NCBI GenBank assembly: GCA_002320485.1
Contig: DCKW01000062.1
Coordinates: 1-11,177 of the forward strand
Length of the DNA stretch: 11,177 nucleotides
Direction of reading: 5' to 3'
Source of the DNA: Micavibrio sp. UBA1664
GTDB taxonomy: Bacteria > Pseudomonadota > Alphaproteobacteria > Micavibrionales > UBA1664
Shown here: piece by piece, positions 6,953 to 11,177 of the stretch
Position numbering within the stretch: the first letter of the stretch is position 1
How the letters are laid out: every line of letters starts with the position of its first letter
The notes under the pieces: generated by a model
What the model was told of the DNA's origin: nothing
The model's database searches: none
The model's input: only the letters and a program-made list of their open reading frames with translations
Position numbers and translations under genes: made by a program

Positions 6953-7507
6953 TTAACCTTTTTCGCCGTTGTTGTAGTTATCAGGCTTATTATGTTTCAT
7001 ACGTGATTCCAGGTAAACATCTTCCCATTCCTCCAGAGAAATAACCTTGTCCTGATTAATGTCGAGAACTTCAAATCCTTCACCGATAAATTCTTCGGCG
7101 CTCAATCCATCCTGATTTTCATCAAACGCCATAAGGCCTGAGGCTTTATAGAATGATTCATAAGAGTGGGTGGCAATTTCCGCATTCCCGTCATTATTCG
7201 CATCGAAATAGGTGAATTGTTCACGCTCGATAGGAATAATGGTCATGACATTTTTATTTGTCCATTCGATATTATCGACCACCTCATTACCGTCAGTGTC
7301 GAACATGTAAAATAAGGTTTCACCGACTTCGTCCATAGAATATTGGCCGTCGCCGTTCACATCGAATTTTGAAAATTGAACCTGATTAACACCCGGAACA
7401 TCGACAGTTTGCTCGCGAGTTTCAACCATTACAGATTGCGCCAGGGCGGAGCCTGTGAAGGCCGTCATCGCCAAAGCGGTTGTCATGATAAATTTATTCA
7501 TAGTCAT
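6953..7507 (-). CDS. Secreted/periplasmic EF-hand calcium-binding protein
   Basis: This 184-residue protein has a classic Sec signal peptide: K5, a hydrophobic core at about 7-19 and an A-L-A cleavage site before Q24. The mature part is a string of EF-hand-type loops. Loop 1 (49-60, D-V-N-G-D-G-Q-Y-S-M-D-E) is canonical. Loop 2 (70-81, D-T-D-G-N) is degenerate. Loop 3 begins at D102 (D-A-N-N-D-G-N) and diverges after its Gly. Loop 4 (129-140, D-E-N-Q-D-G) looks one residue short. Loop 5 (149-160, D-I-N-Q-D-K-V-I-S-L-E-E) is canonical apart from Lys for Gly. It probably binds calcium in the periplasm or outside the cell; the partner is unknown. The start at 7507 is supported by GGAG eight bases upstream; a second ATG two codons in lacks this spacing. 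The gene has its own terminator and lies between rpsD and trmJ, neither of which suggests a role. The mature protein has no Cys. Confidence 0.85.
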   Translation of the reverse strand: MTMNKFIMTTALAMTAFTGSALAQSVMVETREQTVDVPGVNQVQFSKFDVNGDGQYSMDEVGETLFYMFDTDGNEVVDNIEWTNKNVMTIIPIEREQFTYFDANNDGNAEIATHSYESFYKASGLMAFDENQDGLSAEEFIGEGFEVLDINQDKVISLEEWEDVYLESRMKHNKPDNYNNGEKG

Positions 7508-7570
7508 TTGTTTTATCTCCTTTTTAATTCAGGCTAAAAACATTTTATAATGTAAAAAAGTTCCGAGCAT

Positions 7571-7595
7571 AAAAAAAACCGCCAGAAGGCGGTTT
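7571..7595 (-). terminator. Rho-independent terminator of rpsD
   Basis: The minus strand shows a perfect 8-bp stem, AAACCGCC (7588-7595) with GGCGGTTT (7576-7583), and a 4-base loop, followed by a run of eight T. It lies 22 bases after the rpsD stop codon, so rpsD is transcribed apart from the EF-hand gene. Confidence 0.94.
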
Positions 7596-7617
7596 CTTGA
7601 AAACTCTAAAATCACTG

Positions 7618-8238
7618 TTATCGTGAGTAAAATTCGACAACCAGGTTCGGCTCCATTTGTACAGGGTAAGGAATATCTTCCAAAACCGGTACGCGGACAA
7701 ATTTACCTGTAAATGTTTTTTCGTTAACATCTAAATATTCAGGAACATCGCGTTCAACAGATTCGACGGCTTGAATAACATTTTGGTGATTGCGTGATTT
7801 TTCACGAATTGAAATTTCATCACCGGCCTGAACCTGATAAGAACCAATATTCACACGCTTGCCGTTAACCAGAACATGACCATGGCTAACCAATTGACGC
7901 GCAGAAAATACAGTCGGGGCAAATTTCATGCGGTATACAACTGCGTCCAGACGCTGTTCCAGCAAACCGACAAGGTTTTGTGATGTATCGCCCTTCAGAC
8001 GTGTTGCTTCCTGATAATATTTGCGGAATTGTTTTTCACCGATATTGGCGTAGTAGCCTTTAAGCTTTTGCTTGGCCTGCAACTGTGTACCGAAGTCTGA
8101 AAGTTTGCCGCGGGCGTTCGGGCCGTGTTGTCCCGGGCCATATTGGCGGTTGTTATAGGGTGATTTTGCACGTCCCCAAAGGTTTACCTTCAGGCGGCGA
8201 TCAATTTTATGTTTTGCACTTGGGCGTTTTGCGCTCAT
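7618..8238 (-). CDS. rpsD: 30S ribosomal protein S4
   Basis: S4 is a primary 16S-rRNA-binding protein that nucleates assembly of the 30S body and contributes to decoding accuracy. The 206-residue length is standard. The N-terminal domain has RPSAKHKIDRRL, WGRAKSPYN and the YGPGQHG stretch (about residues 33-39), and the KLSDFGTQLQAKQKLKGYY stretch (45-63) is strongly conserved. The S4 RNA-binding domain follows, with LEQRLDAVVYRMKFAPTV (93-110), ARQLVSHGHVLVNGKRVNI (113-131) and SYQVQAGDEISIREKS. The C-terminus PYPVQMEPNLVVEFYSR is the usual bacterial end. It lacks the zinc-binding Cys of some S4 forms. A ribosome site AAGGAA lies 8 bases before the ATG. As is common in alphaproteobacteria, it stands alone and is not in the alpha operon. 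It has its own promoter (8359-8387), a leader of about 114 bases and its own terminator. Confidence 0.98.
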   Translation of the reverse strand: MSAKRPSAKHKIDRRLKVNLWGRAKSPYNNRQYGPGQHGPNARGKLSDFGTQLQAKQKLKGYYANIGEKQFRKYYQEATRLKGDTSQNLVGLLEQRLDAVVYRMKFAPTVFSARQLVSHGHVLVNGKRVNIGSYQVQAGDEISIREKSRNHQNVIQAVESVERDVPEYLDVNEKTFTGKFVRVPVLEDIPYPVQMEPNLVVEFYSR

Positions 8239-8304
8239 TTTTAACGTTCCTTATTTCAATAGTTTGTGTCTTAAATATCCTTATCCGCGTTACCACGGGG
8301 AGGG

Positions 8305-8336
8305 AGGATATATGCCAGTTAATCAGCTGTTATCCT
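8305..8336 (-). promoter_or_regulatory. Hairpin in the rpsD mRNA leader
   Basis: The leader can fold into an outer 6-bp stem (AGGATA at 8305-8310 with TATCCT at 8331-8336) enclosing an inner 5-bp stem (8316-8320 with 8325-8329, one G-U). The GGATA arm can also pair with TATCC at 8282-8286, so two mutually exclusive folds are possible. S4 is known to autoregulate by binding mRNA leaders in E. coli and Bacillus; a similar role here is only inferred. Confidence 0.35.
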
Positions 8337-8358
8337 GCCGCTTCTTAAGAATGAGGTC

Positions 8359-8387
8359 TTTTTACGCTTAGCTATTGCTCTTGTCAA
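8359..8387 (-). promoter_or_regulatory. rpsD promoter
   Basis: On the minus strand a perfect -35 TTGACA (8387-8382) is followed by a 17-base spacer and the -10 TAAAAA (8364-8359). The expected start of transcription is near 8352, giving rpsD a leader of about 114 bases. Confidence 0.65.
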
Positions 8388-8403
8388 GGAAATACCGTAG
8401 AAA
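8375..8403 (+). promoter_or_regulatory. Possible tRNA promoter
   Basis: The plus strand has TTGCTC (8375-8380), a 17-base spacer and TAGAAA (8398-8403), which would start transcription about 3 bases before the tRNA. A second -35-like TTGTCA (8381-8386) has no good -10 partner. Both overlap the -35 of the divergent rpsD promoter. Confidence 0.3.
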
Positions 8404-8412
8404 AAGGGTGTT

Positions 8413-8489
8413 GCGCCTGTAGCTCAGTTGGTTAGAGCAGTCCGCTCATAACGGATTGGTCGCTGGTTCAAGTCCGGCCAGGCGCACCA
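8413..8489 (+). tRNA. tRNA with anticodon CAT, probably tRNA-Ile2 (lysidine-modified)
   Basis: This is a complete 77-base cloverleaf with encoded CCA. The acceptor stem GCGCCTG/CAGGCGC (8413-8419 with 8479-8485) pairs perfectly. The D stem is GCTC/GAGC. The anticodon stem GTCCG/CGGAT (8440-8444 with 8452-8456) encloses loop C-T-C-A-T-A-A with anticodon CAT at 8447-8449. The T stem GCTGG/CCGGC encloses TTCAAGT. The discriminator is A and CCA is at 8487-8489. CAT can be initiator Met, elongator Met or Ile2. The initiator is ruled out by the paired first base and the lack of GGG/CCC in the anticodon stem. The variable and T-arm run TTGGTCGCTGGTTCAAGTCC matches E. coli ileX as I recall it. C4-G69 and C5-G68 agree with recognition by TilS, which converts C34 to lysidine so that the tRNA reads AUA as Ile. 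Confidence 0.9.
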
Positions 8490-9125
8490 TTAAGATTTTC
8501 TGTTACGGTAACTACGGGTAATAAGGGCAGCGCCGCTGTCTAGATTAATTTCAACCCTTTCGGATACAACCGGATTACAGGCGCCGTTCCATCCGAATAT
8601 GTATGATCCGCCCAAATCCTCGGGATTATATTTTAAGCCTTTATAAGAGAGAGTGTTAATAGGGAGCAGGGGGAAGACTCCGACCATATCCCCAATATTT
8701 GCAGTAAAAACTACGGACGATTTGACAATACGTCTTTCATCGCATGGAGTTTTTAATATAACACTCTGATTTTTATTATGATTAAGGAGGATCAGGTAAT
8801 TGGAAAAATCATGATCCGCCCGTTCGCCAACTGCGCTATAGACAATCACTTCATGTGTTGCATTAACAATAGATAAAGCCTTCATAAGATCTGTCATGTT
8901 TTGATCAGGTAAATGAATTATTTTTGATTTATCTTTGTAATAATTCAATAATTCAGGATCAACAGAGTCAAAATCGCCTATGATGCTATCGGGAACACGC
9001 CCCATGGCATGGGCATGTCTGAGACCACTATCAGCGCATATAATGGTGTCACAGTGCGAAAGTTCAGAGGCCAGCCAATCATAATCCGTAATAGCTGCGC
9101 CGGCCAATATCGCCGTTACAGGCAT
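8490..9125 (-). CDS. thiN: Thiamine pyrophosphokinase
   Basis: This enzyme transfers pyrophosphate from ATP to thiamine, giving the coenzyme thiamine diphosphate in the cytoplasm. The 211-residue length fits the bacterial enzyme. The signature motifs are ADSGLRHAHAMGRVPDSIIGDFDS (residues 31-54), with the acidic D51 and D53; LPDQNMTDLMKAL (72-84), replacing the usual DQDKTD form but keeping D74 and D79; and GERADHDFSNYLILL (100-114), the G-x-R-x-D-H nucleotide/thiamine site. The C-terminal beta-sandwich part carries the usual GLKY and GSYIFGWN-like elements. Its ATG shares one base with the gltX stop (TGATG), so it is probably translated by coupling to gltX. Its stop codon begins at the base immediately after the CCA of the opposing tRNA. 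Organisms that make thiamine phosphate de novo use ThiL instead, so ThiN suggests salvage of thiamine here. Confidence 0.93.
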   Translation of the reverse strand: MPVTAILAGAAITDYDWLASELSHCDTIICADSGLRHAHAMGRVPDSIIGDFDSVDPELLNYYKDKSKIIHLPDQNMTDLMKALSIVNATHEVIVYSAVGERADHDFSNYLILLNHNKNQSVILKTPCDERRIVKSSVVFTANIGDMVGVFPLLPINTLSYKGLKYNPEDLGGSYIFGWNGACNPVVSERVEINLDSGAALITRSYRNRKS

Positions 9126-10468
9126 CAGACCGTCCGTTGCAAACGGCGTAAAACGCGGTCGCGGCCCAGCAGGATAATCATTTTATCCATCTCCGGACCG
9201 TGGCTCATCCCGGTCAAGGCCTGACGCAACGGCATAAATAATTCTTTACCCTTACGACCGGATTTCTCCTTTAAAACGGATGTCCATTCACCCCATGTTC
9301 CATCATTAATTTCGCCTTCGGGAAGGGTTTGGGCGGCAAGGGCAATATAGTCCTTATCGGCATCGTCCACTTCGGCCTTGATTGTATCCTGTGTAATATG
9401 CATCCAGTCTGTAACATCACTCACTTTTGACAAATTAGCCTTAACATTATTCCAGAATTTTTCATCCACTCCTTGCAGGGCAGGGCGGTCTTTAACAGTT
9501 TCATAAGGTAGAGTATGAACAATTCGCGCGTTCAAACGCTCGATTTCGCGTACATCCATCTTTGGTGTTCCGCGTCCGAATTTTGCAAAATCAAACGTAT
9601 CGATCAATGGCTGTTTATCTGTAAAGGCCTCAATCGGGTCGGATGTGCCGAGGCGCGCCAGAAGAGAGATAATGGCCATCGGCTCTATCCCCTCGTTTTC
9701 GCGTAATTCCTCAATTGATAGAGAGCCAAGGCGCTTCGACAATTTTCCGCCATCGGCATCGGAAATCAGTGGTAGATGCGCAAATTGCGGCGGCGTCGCG
9801 CCCAAAGCCTCAAACATTTGCACATGGCTCGCCGTATTGGACACATGATCTTCACCGCGTGTAATGTGCGAAATTTTGAAATCAATATCATCAATCACCG
9901 AACATAAATGATACAATGGACGTCCGTCTTCACGGATCAAAACAGGATCGGACATGGCCGCCCCGTCAAACTTTACCTCACCGCGAACCAGATCCTGCCA
10001 CACAATAGGGGTGTGGTTCATTTTGAAACGCCAATGCGGTTTACGCCCTTCGGCTTCGTATTTCGCTTTTTGCTCCTCGGTCAAGTCAAGCGCGGCGCGG
10101 TCATAAATAGGAGGGAGGCCACGATTGAGAAGGGATTTCCTTTTCAATTCAAGCTGCTCAGGAGTCTCAAAACACGGATAAAGACGGCCATCATCCTTCA
10201 ATTTTTGGATTAATTCATCATACCTGTCCCAGCGGTCGCGCTGGTGCGCGTAATCATCCCAATTAAGACCAAGCCACTTTAGGTCGACTTTTAGCGCCTC
10301 CGTAAATTCATCCTTCGATCGTGTTTCATCCGTGTCATCAATCCGCAACATAAATTCACCGTCCATCGAACGCGCGGCAATCCATGTTATAATGGCTGTA
10401 CGGACGTTTCCGATATGAACTTTTCCGGTTGGGGAGGGGGCAAATCTGAATTTAATCTTTTGTGTCAT
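9125..10468 (-). CDS. gltX: Glutamate--tRNA ligase (GluRS)
   Basis: GluRS charges tRNA-Glu, and in many alphaproteobacteria also tRNA-Gln for the GatCAB route. It is a class I synthetase of 447 residues from the chosen start. In numbering from the upstream ATG at 10498, the HIGH motif is H28-I-G-N in FAPSPTGKVHIGNVRTA. LRIDDTDETRSK (51-62), GRLYPCFET (104-112), YDRAAL and PHWRF follow. ITRGEDHVSNTASHVQMFEALG (212-233) leads to the KMSKS-loop form K-L-S-K-R (252-256). The catalytic domain lacks the Cys cluster that binds zinc in E. coli GluRS. The C-terminal anticodon-binding part ends GRDRVLRRLQ. Possible starts are ATG at 10498, 10474 and 10468. The last is chosen because MTQKIKFRFAPSPTG matches usual GluRS N-termini and because a TATAAT at 10488-10493 would place transcription start after 10498. 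None has a Shine-Dalgarno sequence. Alphaproteobacteria often have two GluRS paralogues; which one this is cannot be settled here. Confidence 0.95.
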   Translation of the reverse strand: MTQKIKFRFAPSPTGKVHIGNVRTAIITWIAARSMDGEFMLRIDDTDETRSKDEFTEALKVDLKWLGLNWDDYAHQRDRWDRYDELIQKLKDDGRLYPCFETPEQLELKRKSLLNRGLPPIYDRAALDLTEEQKAKYEAEGRKPHWRFKMNHTPIVWQDLVRGEVKFDGAAMSDPVLIREDGRPLYHLCSVIDDIDFKISHITRGEDHVSNTASHVQMFEALGATPPQFAHLPLISDADGGKLSKRLGSLSIEELRENEGIEPMAIISLLARLGTSDPIEAFTDKQPLIDTFDFAKFGRGTPKMDVREIERLNARIVHTLPYETVKDRPALQGVDEKFWNNVKANLSKVSDVTDWMHITQDTIKAEVDDADKDYIALAAQTLPEGEINDGTWGEWTSVLKEKSGRKGKELFMPLRQALTGMSHGPEMDKMIILLGRDRVLRRLQRTV

Positions 10469-10482
10469 AGGCATATATTTAG

Positions 10483-10499
10483 CATGAATTATATTCATG
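10483..10499 (-). promoter_or_regulatory. gltX promoter -10 within a perfect inverted repeat
   Basis: CATGAAT (10483-10489) and ATTCATG (10493-10499) form a 7-bp inverted repeat around a 3-base centre. The minus strand carries TATAAT at 10493-10488 inside it, a perfect -10. No matching -35 is seen at 16-18 bases (AT-run only). The repeat could be an operator over the promoter, or chance in AT-rich DNA. Confidence 0.35.
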
Positions 10500-10526
10500 T
10501 CACTGAAAAATTTTTTTAAAATAGGA

Positions 10527-10865
10527 TTACAATTTTAACGCCCGTCGACGGTTTGGAAATTTTTTTCCGGCACGATCACTTGAAAGGGAATTGGAACATA
10601 AAACACCGTTTTCCATCTCGATCGAAACACCGATCCCTGTCTCTGCCAGTAAAAGAATATTGTCTTTCAGCCATAATGGAAAATCATTTTCACCTGCGGT
10701 CATCCCATTATTATAGGAAGTATTATTAAACGGCGTCACAATATTATTAGCCGATAATCCGCTCAAAAAAATTGCAAAAGCCGGATGAGAGGTCCAAAGC
10801 CTTTTTTGAACGGCAATTTCTTTAGCGGTCAAACCTTTGTGGGATATCTTGATTATTTCCGTCAT
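10527..10865 (-). CDS. Hypothetical protein, 112 residues
   Basis: I do not recognise this protein. From ATG 10865 it is soluble-looking, with no signal peptide or membrane segment. The first 25 residues (TEIIKISHKGLTAKEIAVQKRLW) are helix-prone and contain an L-T-A-K-E stretch. The middle (SGLSANNIVTPFNN, then GMTAGENDFPLWLKDNILLLAETGIGVSIEMENGVL) looks like mixed alpha/beta structure. The end is basic (GKKFPNRRRALKL), as in many small nucleic-acid-binding proteins. A longer frame to ATG 10922 would add 19 residues, but its first codon falls inside the -35 TTGACA of a good promoter (10894-10922). The shorter start, about 22 bases after the predicted transcription start, is therefore preferred. 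It has no strong ribosome site. It lies between nadE and gltX on the same strand, and the context gives no functional hint. Confidence 0.6.
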   Translation of the reverse strand: MTEIIKISHKGLTAKEIAVQKRLWTSHPAFAIFLSGLSANNIVTPFNNTSYNNGMTAGENDFPLWLKDNILLLAETGIGVSIEMENGVLCSNSLSSDRAGKKFPNRRRALKL

Positions 10866-10893
10866 AATATGTATTTCTGTTAATGAGCAGGAA

Positions 10894-10922
10894 TACATAA
10901 TATCGACATTTTGATATGTCAA
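10894..10922 (-). promoter_or_regulatory. Promoter of the 112-residue protein gene
   Basis: The minus strand has a perfect -35 TTGACA (10922-10917), a 17-base spacer and -10 TATGTA (10899-10894), with start expected near 10887. It begins 4 bases after the nadE stop codon. Confidence 0.55.
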
Positions 10923-10925
10923 CGA

Positions 10926-11177
10926 TTATATGTTTTCATAGTGATTTGTCATAGGAATACGACGTTCGCGCCCAAATGCCGCCGCGGTAATTTTAACACC
11001 TGGCGGGGCTTGCCGACGTTTATATTCTGCGCGATCCAGTAAATGTCGTATCTTCAAAACGATTTCCTTCTCAAATCTATCTTCGGTCAACTGGTTGACG
11101 GATTTGCGTTGCTCGATCAATCCGTGAAGGATTTTATCCAAGACTGGATAGGGAGGAAGGCTGTCTTCATCTTTTTG
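10926..11177 (-). CDS. nadE: NAD synthetase (glutamine-hydrolysing type), C-terminal end
   Basis: These are the last 83 codons of a gene that enters from the right edge. The fragment begins with DEDSLPPYPVLDKIL, which matches the D-S-L-P-P-Y-x-V-L-D-x-I-L segment of the synthetase domain. It continues to LDRAEYKRRQAPPGVKITAAAFGRERRIPMTNHYE, the strongly conserved C-terminus where K-R-R-Q-x-P-P-G-x-K contributes to NaAD and ATP binding. NadE amidates nicotinic acid adenine dinucleotide to NAD, the last step of NAD synthesis. This C-terminal form belongs to the long enzymes that carry their own glutaminase domain, but that part lies outside the window. The frame is open across the edge, so there is no sign of a break. 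Confidence 0.93.
   Translation of the reverse strand, partial: QKDEDSLPPYPVLDKILHGLIEQRKSVNQLTEDRFEKEIVLKIRHLLDRAEYKRRQAPPGVKITAAAFGRERRIPMTNHYENI

Noticed and set aside
7545..7730. Small minus-strand frame over the end of rpsD
   Set aside because: It reads through the rpsD 3' end and the terminator in another frame; the apparent peptide is an artefact of the hairpin.
7830..7844. A third GAAC-N7-GAAC match to the LexA box
   Set aside because: It lies in the middle of the rpsD coding region, far from any start. About 0.3 chance matches are expected in a window of this size, so it is most likely accidental.
8085..8348. Plus-strand open frame across the rpsD start and leader
   Set aside because: It overlaps the conserved rpsD start antisense and the leader. 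It has no ribosome site or homology that I recognise.
10500..10526. AAAAATTTTT palindrome after the 112-residue gene as a terminator
   Set aside because: The stem would be only A-T pairs without a GC core, so it is unlikely to act as an intrinsic terminator.

Overview
The window reads as an ordinary chromosomal stretch of an alphaproteobacterium. The S4, RpoD, DnaG and GluRS sequences are of the alphaproteobacterial kind. A Y-family polymerase gene carries two perfect copies of the LexA operator typical of that class (GTTC-N7-GTTC). Base composition is moderate and somewhat AT-rich in spacers. A Micavibrio-like or Rhodospirillales-related lineage is possible, because the N-terminus of the pilin-like protein resembles proteins I associate with that group. 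That placement is a memory-based guess and the sequence does not prove it.

Layout. The left edge (1-122, minus) holds the first 40 codons of a GH13 alpha-glucosidase/amylase-type enzyme, divergent from dnaG. On the plus strand, dnaG (primase) and rpoD (primary sigma factor) form a tight pair, the core of the classical macromolecular-synthesis operon, closed by a strong bidirectional terminator at 4033-4058. All protein genes to the right of it are on the minus strand. Read left to right they are: a secreted or membrane-anchored pilin-like protein; a UmuC/ImpB-like Y-family DNA polymerase with two SOS boxes; trmJ (tRNA ribose methyltransferase); a periplasmic EF-hand protein; rpsD (ribosomal protein S4) with a long leader; a plus-strand tRNA with anticodon CAT (best read as tRNA-Ile2); thiN (thiamine pyrophosphokinase), overlapping the end of gltX by one base; gltX (glutamyl-tRNA synthetase); an unrecognised 112-residue protein with its own promoter; and the C-terminal end of nadE (NAD synthetase) at the right edge.

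How the genes work together. Most are housekeeping genes: replication priming, transcription initiation, translation (S4, GluRS, TrmJ, tRNA) and cofactor synthesis (ThiN, NadE). They appear as short transcription units, several separated by clear hairpin terminators (after rpoD, the EF-hand gene and rpsD). The most regulated-looking element is the Y-family polymerase: one LexA box overlaps its start codon and a second lies 33 bp upstream, so it should be a damage-induced translesion polymerase. I do not see a previously undescribed multi-gene system. The best leads are the two-site SOS control, an apparently leaderless pilin-like gene, the rpsD leader and the orphan 112-residue protein.
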